A stretch of DNA of 64,000 bases, from contig NZ_VTWS01000006.1 of NCBI RefSeq assembly GCF_008727875.1, positions 248,001 to 312,000 of the forward strand, read 5' to 3'. The notes under the pieces are model-generated. The model saw only the letters and a list, made by a program, of their open reading frames with translations. It was not told where the DNA came from and ran no database searches. How positions within the stretch are numbered: position 1 is the first letter of the stretch; each line of letters begins with the position of its first letter. Of the stretch, positions 1-8,613 are shown in pieces. The DNA comes from Larkinella humicola (GTDB taxonomy: Bacteria > Bacteroidota > Bacteroidia > Cytophagales > Spirosomataceae). Made by a program: the position numbers and the translations under genes.

Positions 1-1725
1 CGGATTTTCCCGCCGGATGCGGTTGACCAGCCCGATCAGGTACGTCAGCCGGTTGGTGCGGTTCCAGTCCCAATACCGGATCTCGTATTTTTCTGAGTCG
101 ATGTATTCTTCCTTGCCCGGAAACGGCAGATGTTCCATCAACTCGAACGACGGTCCGTAGATACCGTAGTTGGACGAAAGCGTAGCCGCCAGCAAATACC
201 GGATCAGAAACTGCGGCTCGTGGCCCGATTGCAGGATATACGGGTTGATATCGTGCGTGGTTGGCCAGAAATTCGGACGATAATAACTTTTCATCTCCCC
301 CTGCGTCAGCTCGGTCAGGTATTCCTCCAGTTCCTGCTTGTTGTTGCGCCAGGTGAAATAGGTGTAGGATTGGGCAAAACCGCGCTTCGCCAGTTGCTGC
401 ATCACCTTGGGTTTGGTGAAGGCTTCGGCCAGAAAAAGCAGATCAGGGTACTGCTTTTTTACTTCCGTAATCAGCCACTCCCAGAACTGAAACGGTTTGG
501 TATGCGGATTGTCGACCCGGATGATCCGGACGCCCCACGACGCCCAGGTCAGCATCGTCTCCTTCATTTCGATCCAGAGACTTTGCCAGTCGTCGGTTTC
601 AAAATAAACCGGATAAATATCCTGGTACTTTTTCGGCGGATTTTCGGCGTATTGAATGGTGCCGTCGGGCCGTTTTTTAAACCATTCAGGATGGTCTTTG
701 GCCCAGGGATGATCGGGCGAAACCTGAATGGCCAGGTCCATAGCCACCTCCATACCGTGATTTCGGGCAATGGCAATCAGGTGTTTGAAGTCGTCGAGAG
801 ATCCTAATTCGGGGTGGATGGCCGTGTGGCCGCCCAGTTCCGAGCCAATGCCATACGGAACCCCAGGTTCGCCGGGTTCCGAGACCACGTTATTATTTTT
901 CCCCTTCCGAAACGCCTGTCCTATGGGGTGAATCGGTGGCAGATAGAGCACGTCGAAGCCCATCGCTTCAATGCGCGGCAACAGCTTTTCCACATCCCGG
1001 AATGTACCGTGCCGACCCGGCTCCTGCGAAGCGGATCGCGGGAAAAGGCAATACCACGTACTGAAACCTGCTTTGGGCCGATCGACGTCGATTATGAGTT
1101 CACGGCCATACCGGGCCGGATGTTTCCGCTCGGGATACCGGTGGATTAATTCGGTAAATGATTCGCTTTCCACAAACTGAAAAGCCTCCTGGTAAGCCGC
1201 ATCATTGTATTCATCGGACCCGGCTTCCAGCAAAGCGGCCAGCCCTTCCAGCCTCGCTTTGTCGTCCCCTCCGGCCCGGTGAGCCATGCCTTCGACGTAC
1301 ACCGCCCCGGCTTTGAGTTCACTCGTCAGGCGCTGACCAGCCGCCCTTTTCAGCTCGACTTCGTGTTTCCAGGAAGCGATGTGATCCACCCACCCTTCGA
1401 TCGTGTAGGCATACAGGCCCGGTTTTTCGACCGAAAACGACGCCCCCCAGCGGTCGTTGTTGACAAAAACCATCGGCACCTCGGTCCAGGCCGAATCATC
1501 CGGATGTTTATAGAGGAGTCGGGCGGCCAGTTTATCATGACCATCCAGAAAAATATCGGCTTCAACGGCAATGACATCACCGGGAACGGCCTTGATCGGA
1601 AACCGACCGCCATCGAGTTCGGGCGAAACCCGCTCGATCACGACGCGAATCTGACCATCAGAAGGCAGGTTTGCCAGTTTATAGGCCGCAGCGGCCGAAC
1701 GGGAAGTTTTGATACGGGTGGCCAT
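1..1725 (-). CDS. glgE: GlgE, alpha-1,4-glucan:maltose-1-phosphate maltosyltransferase (C-terminus cut by window edge)
   Basis: A 575-codon open frame reads from ATG at 1725 off the left edge. GlgE transfers maltose from maltose-1-phosphate onto alpha-1,4-glucan chains in the cytoplasm (family knowledge). The N-terminal segment has the typical ERVSPELDGGRFPIKAVPGD stretch. The GH13 barrel shows RVDNPHTKPFQFWEW with nucleophile D405 and FLAEAFT with acid/base E434, a 29-residue spacing that I recall from characterised GlgE enzymes. About 90-100 C-terminal residues should lie outside the window. The start is 22 bp after the stop of the response-regulator gene, on the same strand, so it may be the last seen member of the Kai operon. 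No internal stop was seen in the segments read. Confidence 0.9.
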   Translation of the reverse strand, partial: MATRIKTSRSAAAAYKLANLPSDGQIRVVIERVSPELDGGRFPIKAVPGDVIAVEADIFLDGHDKLAARLLYKHPDDSAWTEVPMVFVNNDRWGASFSVEKPGLYAYTIEGWVDHIASWKHEVELKRAAGQRLTSELKAGAVYVEGMAHRAGGDDKARLEGLAALLEAGSDEYNDAAYQEAFQFVESESFTELIHRYPERKHPARYGRELIIDVDRPKAGFSTWYCLFPRSASQEPGRHGTFRDVEKLLPRIEAMGFDVLYLPPIHPIGQAFRKGKNNNVVSEPGEPGVPYGIGSELGGHTAIHPELGSLDDFKHLIAIARNHGMEVAMDLAIQVSPDHPWAKDHPEWFKKRPDGTIQYAENPPKKYQDIYPVYFETDDWQSLWIEMKETMLTWASWGVRIIRVDNPHTKPFQFWEWLITEVKKQYPDLLFLAEAFTKPKVMQQLAKRGFAQSYTYFTWRNNKQELEEYLTELTQGEMKSYYRPNFWPTTHDINPYILQSGHEPQFLIRYLLAATLSSNYGIYGPSFELMEHLPFPGKEEYIDSEKYEIRYWDWNRTNRLTYLIGLVNRIRRENP

Positions 1726-1747
1726 AGTCAACCTGATTAGCAAGAGT

Positions 1748-2173
1748 TTAGCTAACGGACACGCGTTTGCAGGCCGCCAGAATTTCGTTCATCATCTCGT
1801 TGTAACCGTCCTTCGAAACGGGCTTGGATTTCACCGAAATAGCCCCCAGTTTCAGGCACTCGTCGATCAACTCCCGACCCACGTACGTTGAGTAAATGAC
1901 AACGGCAATTTGCGCCAGCCGATCGGTGTCTTTGATGGCTTTCAGCGTTTCTTTTCCCGTTAACTTAGGCATGTTCTGATCCAGAATGACAATATCCGGC
2001 AGTTCATCGGGCGATGTGATCCGATGGAGGTAGTCGAGAACTTCCACCCCGGTTGTTACGCCGGGCAGCAGTTCAATATCGGTGCGATTCCCCAAAAAAT
2101 CTATAAAAAACTCGCGGTCATCCCCATCATCTTCAGCCAGTAAGATTTTCTTTCTGGAAAGGTCAAAAGCCAT
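1748..2173 (-). CDS. Single-domain response regulator (Rcp1/CheY-like)
   Basis: This 141-residue protein is a bare receiver domain. The acidic pocket is AEDDGDD (residues 13-19), the phospho-acceptor is D65 in VILDQNMPK, the switch Ser/Thr lies in VIYST (95-96), and the conserved Lys is K117 in KSKP. There is no output domain, so it should act by protein-protein contact. It starts one base after the stop of the PAS histidine kinase, so the two are almost certainly a cognate pair. Being the distal partner of a KaiC-KaiB-KaiB-kinase string suggests it carries the output of that system (inference). Confidence 0.9.
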   Translation of the reverse strand: MAFDLSRKKILLAEDDGDDREFFIDFLGNRTDIELLPGVTTGVEVLDYLHRITSPDELPDIVILDQNMPKLTGKETLKAIKDTDRLAQIAVVIYSTYVGRELIDECLKLGAISVKSKPVSKDGYNEMMNEILAACKRVSVS

Positions 2174-2174
2174 T

Positions 2175-3455
2175 TCAAGCCGGTTTATGTTGCTTCAAAG
2201 GTAAGCTAATAATGAATGTAGAACCCATTCCTTCCTTACTTTGTGCCCTGATCCGTCCATTATGTTTGTCAATAATACGTTTGGTGACCGCCAGCCCGAT
2301 GCCCGACCCTTCGTAGATATCTTTGGTGTTTAATCGCTGAAACAACGAAAAAATCTTTTCAACGTACTGTTCATCGAACCCGATCCCGTTGTCGGTGATC
2401 TGGATTGCACAAACCGGCTCATCCTCCGGGTTAGCCGGATCGACGGGATCGACCGCTTTAATTTCAATCACCGGCGGCTCGTCGGCTTTGGAAAACTTCA
2501 GCGCATTGCTGATCAGGTTATGGAAAACCTGCCGAATCTGCCCCTGATTTACTTCCACTTCGGGCAACGGATCGATCCGAACGCGGGCGTTTTTTTCCTG
2601 AATCCGGAGTTCAAAATCTTTCAATACTTCCTGAACCAGTGCATTTAGATCCGTCAAAACGTACGTGTCCGAATGCGTTGATAAGCGGGAATAACTCAGG
2701 ATGTCGATAATCATGGTGCGCATCCGGTTGGAAGAGTCGATGATTTTTTCCAGATACCGCACGCTGTCAGCCGGTAGTTCATCGATGTGCCGGTCCTTCA
2801 ACAATTCCGAAAACATCTGAATCTTGCGCAACGGCTCCTGCAAATCGTGAGAGGCTACCGATGCAAACTGCTGCAAGTCGTGGTTACTGACCTCCAGCGC
2901 CGTGTTCATCTCTTCCAGTCGTTCGTTGTTGGATTTCAGCAGCCGCTGGGTGGCCTTCTGAACGGTGAGATCGGTCACGATCACGCTCATGGAAATGCCG
3001 CCATCCAGTTCCAGCGTCGTCACAGAAAGCTGACAAGGCACCTCTCTATCGTTGCTCAGGATGCAGATTTCAATTTTGCGGTCTACCGTCCACCCTTCGT
3101 TGAACAGGCTGTTGTAGCGGTCTTTATAAGTGGCAGGGATGAATGTATCAAACGACAGGGCAATCACTTTTGACAGTGGCATGGCTACCATCGACGCAAA
3201 TTTTGAATTGCAGTAGAGAATCAATCCTTCTTCATTGAGCGTAACTGCCCCTTCGTTCATCGTTTCGATGAATACCCGATACGTCTGGTCAGCGGTTTTG
3301 AGGCTATAAAGTTCGTGCCCGTCCTTTCCCTGCACCACCAACGCATCGACCTGACCCGTTCGGATCGCGTGAATGGTTTCGGTGGCCTCCTCCAACTGGA
3401 TCTGTAAGGCTTCGTTTTCCTGGACGAGTTGTTCGTAGGTTTTAGCCGGTTTCAT
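2175..3455 (-). CDS. PAS-domain sensor histidine kinase of the Kai operon
   Basis: This cytoplasmic kinase of 426 residues (from the ATG at 3455) has no membrane segments. It has an N-terminal coiled coil, a PAS domain (about residues 55-165), a second coiled coil (about 166-195), a HisKA domain with ASHDLQEPLRK (H204 when counted from the TTG codon at 3458), an N-box HNLISNALKF (313-322), a G1 box DNGIGF and a G2 box GSGIGLA. The TTG at 3458 would add one residue. I prefer the ATG because it forms a TGATG overlap with the stop of the kaiB-like gene, implying translational coupling. It lacks the KaiB-like N-terminus of cyanobacterial SasA, so any Kai input would have to arrive through PAS or the coiled coil. 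Confidence 0.9.
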   Translation of the reverse strand: MKPAKTYEQLVQENEALQIQLEEATETIHAIRTGQVDALVVQGKDGHELYSLKTADQTYRVFIETMNEGAVTLNEEGLILYCNSKFASMVAMPLSKVIALSFDTFIPATYKDRYNSLFNEGWTVDRKIEICILSNDREVPCQLSVTTLELDGGISMSVIVTDLTVQKATQRLLKSNNERLEEMNTALEVSNHDLQQFASVASHDLQEPLRKIQMFSELLKDRHIDELPADSVRYLEKIIDSSNRMRTMIIDILSYSRLSTHSDTYVLTDLNALVQEVLKDFELRIQEKNARVRIDPLPEVEVNQGQIRQVFHNLISNALKFSKADEPPVIEIKAVDPVDPANPEDEPVCAIQITDNGIGFDEQYVEKIFSLFQRLNTKDIYEGSGIGLAVTKRIIDKHNGRIRAQSKEGMGSTFIISLPLKQHKPA

Positions 3456-3778
3456 CAACTGGTATGAGTAATGCCCAGGCCTTTGAGCACCTTTTCGGTG
3501 TCCGACATATCGCCGATCAGCCTACGCTGGGGCAAGGGCATTTTTTTTATCAATAAAGGTAAAGCAATGATCTGTTCACTTTCTGCGAGCATTCGTTGCT
3601 GGTAGACATCAATAATTTCCAGGGAATAGTTTCCCGCAAGATACGTTTCACAAATGTGTTTCAGATTGGCAATGGCCCGGATTGAGTTAATCGAAGCCCC
3701 GGTTACAAACAGGCGCAATTCAAACTTCTGCCCGTCGCCATCTGAATTTATATCCGGAGTTGTTAACTGCTCGATCAT
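3455..3778 (-). CDS. kaiB: KaiB-like protein, second copy
   Basis: This 107-residue KaiB-fold (thioredoxin-like) protein has an acidic N-terminal tail of about 18 residues. The core runs from FELRLFVTGASINSIRAI through EIIDVYQQRMLAESEQIIAL to RRLIGDMSDTEKVLKGLGI, which aligns by eye with cyanobacterial KaiB along its length. It is more divergent than its neighbour: the conserved A-T-P-T-L before the second half reads ALPLL here. It begins 1 bp after the first kaiB copy and overlaps the kinase start. In cyanobacteria KaiB binds the KaiC CI ring and swaps kinase partners. A similar role here is inferred. Confidence 0.87.
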   Translation of the reverse strand: MIEQLTTPDINSDGDGQKFELRLFVTGASINSIRAIANLKHICETYLAGNYSLEIIDVYQQRMLAESEQIIALPLLIKKMPLPQRRLIGDMSDTEKVLKGLGITHTS

Positions 3779-3779
3779 T

Positions 3780-4073
3780 CTATTTTTTTGCCGGACGAAT
3801 GTTCAGTCCAACCAACACTTTTTCTTCGTTCGACAAATCACCAATGATTTTCCGAATGGGTTCGGGGACCTTTTTGACCAGTGTCGGAATGGCCAGAATC
3901 TGATCTCCTTCAGCCAGTTGGGGCTGCACCAGCAAATCTATCACCTCAATGATGTACTTGCCTTTCAGGTGCTCTTCACAATACCGCTTCAGATTGGCCA
4001 GTGCCGTCACGGATTTTGCCGTCTTTCCGGCAACGTATAGTCTTAACTCCCAGATTTCCTCTTTTGTTTCCAT
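3780..4073 (-). CDS. kaiB: KaiB-like protein, first copy (more canonical)
   Basis: This 97-residue KaiB-family protein shows the segments [51 protein letters not shown] and [19 protein letters not shown]. These match the canonical KaiB pattern closely, including the PTL turn and the IGDLS..EKVL.GL ending. The ATG at 4073 lies 12 bp past the kaiC stop. Two adjacent KaiB paralogues with clear divergence suggest they do not do the same job, for example one fold-switching partner and one modifier or competitor (inference). Confidence 0.9.
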   Translation of the reverse strand: METKEEIWELRLYVAGKTAKSVTALANLKRYCEEHLKGKYIIEVIDLLVQPQLAEGDQILAIPTLVKKVPEPIRKIIGDLSNEEKVLVGLNIRPAKK

Positions 4074-4085
4074 TCCGTTCAGTGG

Positions 4086-5798
4086 CTATTGCTCATTATG
4101 GCGGCTTTTGATTAGTTGTTCCCGGTTTTTCTCCAGCACATCCTTTCGCAACTCCTCTTCCACGTAGGCTTTATTCAATTCATCCTGCACGGATTCAAAT
4201 TCTTCTTTCAAACTCGCAATCTTCGACTCCAGCACCAGGCGTTTGCGTTCGATTTCCCGGTCTTTGCGATTCACGGCATAATCACGCAATGCCTTCCCGG
4301 TCGCTTCCTGCAATTGCTGGGCTTCCCGTGCGGAGCCCGTCAGCACTCCGTCGGGGCTTAAAAAGACATCCACCAGATGCAGGCCTTCGTCCGTAATCAC
4401 GAACTCGCGGACCTGATTGGAATGTTTCATGCCGCGCGATTTCATGACGTACATGCCCCGGTTGCGTTCACCGTTCGACTCGATATCCCGCACCAGCAAC
4501 CAGGCATCTACCAGCGACGAAACCCCCTCGTCCGTTTGTTCACTCACAATGGTGTTCAGCGAAAGTGCCGTAAACATCACGGTTATTTGCATCGATTGCA
4601 GAAAATCGATCAGCCGGATCAACATCGACTTCACCTCACTGACGGTGCCCACCGTAATCAGGTTGGTAATAGGATCCAATATAACCAACTGGGGATCAAA
4701 TTCTTCAATCAGTTTATGAATCGACACCAGGTGCATTTCCAGTCCGTTGAGCGTAGGGCGGGAAGCATGGAATCTCAACAGGCCGTTGTCGATGTGCTGT
4801 TGCATATCGAACCCAATCGAGCGCATGTTCCGGATAATCTGCTGCGGTGACTCCTCAAACGCGAAGTAAATGCAACGTTCTTTCTGATTACAGGCTTCGT
4901 GGGCAAAACTGGCGGCAATGCTGGTTTTGCCCGTTCCGGCGGTTCCCGAAACCAGAATGCTGCTGCCCCTGAAAAATCCTTTTCCCTCCAGCATTTTGTC
5001 CAGCGACGGAATCCCGGACGAAATTCGTTCCGACGTTACATTGTGCGTCAGGGTAAGTGAGGTTACCGGCAGAACCGAGATTCCGCTCTGATCGATCAAA
5101 AAAGGATATTCATTGGTACCATGCACCGACCCGCGGTATTTGACGATGCGCAGAAGCCGGGTGGAAATCTGATTGGCAACCCGGTGATCGAGCAGAATCA
5201 CGCAGTCGGAAATGTATTCTTCCAGCCCCTGACGGGTTAACGTACCATCCCCTTTTTCGCCGGTGATGATGGTCGTTACTTTTTTGGCTTTCAGCCATTC
5301 AAACAGCCGCCGGAGCTCTGCCCGCAGTATTCCCTGATCGAGCAGGCCCGAAAACAGGTTTTCGATGGTGTCCAGCACCACGCGTTTGGCTCCAATGCTG
5401 TCGATGGCGTGTCCCAGCCGGATGAAAAGGCCGTCCAGGTCGTATTCGCCGGTCTCCTCGATTTCGCTCCGTTCAATCCGCACATGATCAAGTCTGATCA
5501 GCTTATCATGCTGGAGTTGGTTCAGGTTGTAGCCGAGCGAAGCCACGTTTAAAACCAGTTCTTCGGCTTTCTCCTCGAACGACATAAAAACCCCCGGTTC
5601 GCCATACAGCATCGCGCCGTGAACAATGAATTCGATGGAGAATAAGGTTTTTCCGCAGCCCGTTCCCCCGCAAATCAGCGTGGGCCGGCCTTTTGGTAAT
5701 CCGCCCCCCGTAATTTCATCCAGACCAACGATGCCGGTCATGGCCTTGGGGAAGGAAGGAAGAGAGAAAGAAGATTTTTTTGAGGAAGTCAGGCTCAT
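4086..5798 (-). CDS. kaiC: KaiC-family double-domain ATPase with C-terminal coiled coil
   Basis: This 570-residue protein has two RecA-like KaiC domains. CI has P-loop GGTGCGKT (K50), tandem glutamates E75-E76 and Walker B VVLDTIE near 143. CII has P-loop GTAGTGKT (K291), E315-E316 and Walker B LVILDPI near 375. The CII phosphorylation site of cyanobacterial KaiC (Ser431-Thr432, ISTITD) aligns with VSSLVD here, giving S427-S428. Residues after about 490 form a charged, Glu/Lys-rich predicted coiled coil of about 80 residues in place of the short KaiC tail. The gene is first in the operon kaiC-kaiB-kaiB-kinase-regulator. Both ATPase sites look intact. Whether it oscillates, times or only switches cannot be told from sequence. 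Confidence 0.92.
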   Translation of the reverse strand: MSLTSSKKSSFSLPSFPKAMTGIVGLDEITGGGLPKGRPTLICGGTGCGKTLFSIEFIVHGAMLYGEPGVFMSFEEKAEELVLNVASLGYNLNQLQHDKLIRLDHVRIERSEIEETGEYDLDGLFIRLGHAIDSIGAKRVVLDTIENLFSGLLDQGILRAELRRLFEWLKAKKVTTIITGEKGDGTLTRQGLEEYISDCVILLDHRVANQISTRLLRIVKYRGSVHGTNEYPFLIDQSGISVLPVTSLTLTHNVTSERISSGIPSLDKMLEGKGFFRGSSILVSGTAGTGKTSIAASFAHEACNQKERCIYFAFEESPQQIIRNMRSIGFDMQQHIDNGLLRFHASRPTLNGLEMHLVSIHKLIEEFDPQLVILDPITNLITVGTVSEVKSMLIRLIDFLQSMQITVMFTALSLNTIVSEQTDEGVSSLVDAWLLVRDIESNGERNRGMYVMKSRGMKHSNQVREFVITDEGLHLVDVFLSPDGVLTGSAREAQQLQEATGKALRDYAVNRKDREIERKRLVLESKIASLKEEFESVQDELNKAYVEEELRKDVLEKNREQLIKSRHNEQ

Positions 5799-6100
5799 CG
5801 ATGGTGTATTTTTTCAAAACGTGTGGTGGAAAAGGGCATTTAATTTTCAAAAAACATAACCGGATTTCCCCACCGAGTGTTTAACGACCAGGACGGAATG
5901 GTTCGTTTTACGTTCGAAAATATAGTAAAAAATATACGCTTATGGCAAATACCCGAGCCTTACGGTTTTAATCTAAAAATAAAGGATAAAAGCAAACCGC
6001 TCCTACCCTTTACGACTTTTCACCTAAAATAACGGGCATAGACCAGAGAGGTAAGATCAGAGAAAAAAGTGTCAAAAAGTCTCACCTCTCTGGTCTTCCC
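5799..6100. other. Intergenic region upstream of kaiC
   Basis: No gene is seen here. It must contain the kaiC-operon promoter reading leftward, but I find no convincing TTTG/TAnnTTTG pair on the minus strand. The nearest is a TATATTTT-type element around 5918-5926. The right end holds the inverted repeat at 6041-6095. Confidence 0.5.
6041..6095 (-). terminator. Inverted repeat after the DUF3179 gene, terminator-like
   Basis: GACCAGAGAGGT (6041-6052) is perfectly complementary to ACCTCTCTGGTC (6084-6095). The stem can extend by three more bases including one G-T pair, and the loop is about 25-31 nt. It lies 5 bp beyond the stop of the leftward DUF3179 gene, so it probably ends the long region-2 transcript. 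No strong T-run follows. Confidence 0.5.
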
Positions 6101-7288
6101 TCACAAATACCGGGTCGTGGCCGGATGAAACGTTTCCCACGAATGCAGGTATTCCTGCGAGGCCGAAATCCGGGCCAGTTTTTTTCCTTTCAGCAGACCC
6201 TCCGTGCAGATGCCGTGCCGGTTCCAGACCGACCCGGTTTCCTGGTCCCGAAAAGAATCCGCCGAATCCGCCATAAAATGCAGGATCTGGCCGTTCACTT
6301 TCCGGTTCCAGACGTGGAAGGTCGCGCTGTCGGAGGCCACCATGAGCAACAGCGGGGTTCCCGCCAGGCTATCGTTCGTGACTTTCTGTTTCAGCAACTG
6401 ACTCCAGTCGTATGCGCGGGCCGCTTTGTTGTGTTCCACGCCCACCACCCACGATTTCGGCCTCCACGACAGGCTATCGCGTCCCGTTAGTTTCCGTTTG
6501 ACTTTCCCTTTTTCGTAGGGTTCCATGCTGGCATACTGCTCCCGGAAGGTCGAATCCGGCTGGAGAACCAGCGTTTCGGGATGCAGTTCGGTCCAGGCCC
6601 GTAACGTCATTTGTTCGGATTGAAAACCGGGCAAATACTGGCCTTTCAACGGGCCGGCGATGGCTTCACCGTTGACCTGCCGCCACCAGCTCCCGGTCGT
6701 TTTGTCTTCAAACATCGCATTGAAATGATCCATACCCACCAGCCGGAACTCCTCAGGTTTGTTGCCCACCAGCGGCCGAAATACGCGGCCCGTGCGGCAA
6801 ACCGTGCAATACGTGATCATGACCGGCTCCCCCCCCACCGTGTCCCGAACCTGGTGGTGATAGCCAATAAACTGGATCGGATAAGCCCGCGCCTGCCCGT
6901 TTACGACCAACCCCAACACCAGCTTATCAGCCGGGATTTTACTGGCTTTCAGATCCAGCATCACGGTTTCTTTTGGCTGGTAAAACATTTTTTCGGCCAG
7001 AAACCGGAAGTTGAACAGGTAAAAGACCACGCCATAAACGGCCAGCAGTGCCAGCACGGCAACTTTGCGTCCCCTGCGTTTCGGTGCCGCCAGCAGGCGG
7101 TAGGTCGGATAGGCGATGAGCAACCAGCCCATAATCCGGATGATCCAGCTATTTTGATGAATCCAGTAGGCAAAATCAATTGTATCGGCTTCCTGACTGC
7201 CCGGCATCGGCATAATGAAGTAGACTTTCGCTATTTCAGTGGCCGTCAGCAGCAGAATGCCGAAGATAAAAACGAGCATGATTTTCAT
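6101..7288 (-). CDS. DUF3179-domain membrane protein
   Basis: This 395-residue protein has an N-terminal signal/anchor helix (about 2-25) and two further hydrophobic helices (about 48-66 and 76-95), followed by a large soluble domain. The DUF3179 signature is ITYCTVCRTGRVFRP, with a CxxC motif, together with LVGMDHFNAMFEDKTTGSWW. The function of the family is unknown. The gene starts 22 bp after the stop of an AhpD-like gene and is the last in the co-directional cluster that includes two more AhpD-like paralogues. The CxxC motif and these neighbours make a redox or metal role possible (inference). Confidence 0.85.
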   Translation of the reverse strand: MKIMLVFIFGILLLTATEIAKVYFIMPMPGSQEADTIDFAYWIHQNSWIIRIMGWLLIAYPTYRLLAAPKRRGRKVAVLALLAVYGVVFYLFNFRFLAEKMFYQPKETVMLDLKASKIPADKLVLGLVVNGQARAYPIQFIGYHHQVRDTVGGEPVMITYCTVCRTGRVFRPLVGNKPEEFRLVGMDHFNAMFEDKTTGSWWRQVNGEAIAGPLKGQYLPGFQSEQMTLRAWTELHPETLVLQPDSTFREQYASMEPYEKGKVKRKLTGRDSLSWRPKSWVVGVEHNKAARAYDWSQLLKQKVTNDSLAGTPLLLMVASDSATFHVWNRKVNGQILHFMADSADSFRDQETGSVWNRHGICTEGLLKGKKLARISASQEYLHSWETFHPATTRYL

Positions 7289-7310
7289 AGAAACAGGGTT
7301 TACAGTTCAC

Positions 7311-7868
7311 TCACCGGGGCATATAGTGATCATCTGCCGTATAGCCGTACTCCGCGATTTTAGTCGCCCGAAACTTGTACAATTCCGGGTTTTCGGGTGC
7401 CCAGGTTGCCAGACCGTCGACGTATCGGTTAAACATGCAGAAAGCAGCCGCAATCAAAACCGTATCGTGAATGTCTTTATCGGTGGCTCCCTGCAGACAG
7501 GCTTCGTGCACCTGCTCGGGCGTCACCTGTTTGCCGCCTTTCTGCACACTGCCGGCAATGGCCAGCAGGGCTTTCAGTTTGGACGAAATCAGGGTTAGTC
7601 CGTAGTTTTCCTTAACGGCTTTGACAAACTCGCCGTTCTCGTCGCCCCAGTAATAACTGGCCACGGCACCGTGGATGGTCTGGCAAAAAAAGCAGTCGTT
7701 CTCGGAGGAAACGTAGGTGGCAATCAACTCGCGTTCGGCCCGGCTCAGACCGTCGTCGGTTTGCAGCAGCGCGTTGGCTAATTCATTGAGTGGCTTCGCC
7801 GTTTCGGGGCTAAACGCCATCGGCCCGCGAATGCCGGGCAGTCCTTCAGGCAATTGAATATGAGGCAT
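7311..7868 (-). CDS. AhpD-like / carboxymuconolactone decarboxylase family protein, copy 1
   Basis: This 185-residue helical protein of the CMD/AhpD peroxidase-related family has the redox motif NDCFFCQTIHG (C59, C62, H66). A longer frame reaches 7946, but the start MPHIQLPEGLPGI at 7868 matches the N-termini of the two paralogues in this window (MAHIQVPEGIPGI and MPHIPLPEHLPGI), so I use it. In AhpD the CxxCxxxH motif carries disulfide-linked peroxide reduction. The family also includes non-peroxidase members, so the substrate is open. It lies between copy 2 and the DUF3179 gene. Confidence 0.88.
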   Translation of the reverse strand: MPHIQLPEGLPGIRGPMAFSPETAKPLNELANALLQTDDGLSRAERELIATYVSSENDCFFCQTIHGAVASYYWGDENGEFVKAVKENYGLTLISSKLKALLAIAGSVQKGGKQVTPEQVHEACLQGATDKDIHDTVLIAAAFCMFNRYVDGLATWAPENPELYKFRATKIAEYGYTADDHYMPR

Positions 7869-8042
7869 ATCGGATAAAAAAAAGTAAAAACAGATCGAAA
7901 CCGGACTATATATCCCTGACCGCAGCGCAGCCAGGGAATATCGCACTAACCTATTATGAACGCATTGCTTTCGTAGTCGTGGCTATGGCAGGGTGTTGTC
8001 TGGATTGGTAACCACAAACGCTGCACCATAAACCCTCAACTT

Positions 8043-8591
8043 CTATACCACCGGTTTTGGCATCACGTAGCCCAGGGTTCCCATGCGCTCGCCCATGGCT
8101 TCGTAAGCCGCCGGGTCCGTCGGGGTCAGGCTGGCCAGTCCGTCGACATACCGGTTGAACAGGCAGAACGTGGCGGCAATTAAAACCGTATCGTGAATGT
8201 CGCGGTCGGTGGCCCCCTGCTGGCGGGCGTCGGCCACCAGTTCCTCCGAAACCGTGCGGGCATCCTGCTGAACGTGTTTGGCAATGGTCAGCAAGGCTTT
8301 CAGCTTGTCGGAAACCGGAGCGGTTTGGTAATCCGCGATCACCTGATCAACCAGTTCTTTTTCTTTTCCCAGGAGAAACCGGGCCGCAGCCGCATGGCTC
8401 CCGGCGCAGAAATGACAGTCGTTGAGCGACGACACAAAGGTCGCGATCAACTCGCGTTCGGCTTCGCTCAGGGGCGATTCGTTTCGCAACAACGCCTGCG
8501 CCAGCGCATACAGATGCTGGCCGGTATCGGGTCGGTACATCACCAGGCTGCGAATACCGGGAATGCCTTCAGGAACTTGAATGTGTGCCAT
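8043..8591 (-). CDS. AhpD-like / carboxymuconolactone decarboxylase family protein, copy 2
   Basis: This 182-residue paralogue of copy 1 is collinear along its length and carries an intact redox motif NDCHFCAGSHA (C59, C62, H66). The shared middle DRDIHDTVLIAA and the C-terminal FNRYVDGLAS segment support recent in-cluster duplication. It is separated from the upstream MFS gene by 82 bp containing a pair of inverted REP-like hairpins, which may reduce read-through or stabilise the upstream mRNA. Confidence 0.88.
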   Translation of the reverse strand: MAHIQVPEGIPGIRSLVMYRPDTGQHLYALAQALLRNESPLSEAERELIATFVSSLNDCHFCAGSHAAAARFLLGKEKELVDQVIADYQTAPVSDKLKALLTIAKHVQQDARTVSEELVADARQQGATDRDIHDTVLIAATFCLFNRYVDGLASLTPTDPAAYEAMGERMGTLGYVMPKPVV

Positions 8592-8613
8592 TTTTTTGAT
8601 GATTTATGTTTTT

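Noticed and set aside
130-807. 225-codon plus-strand open frame
   Set aside because: It is antisense to glgE, which has both catalytic residues and full family similarity on the minus strand.
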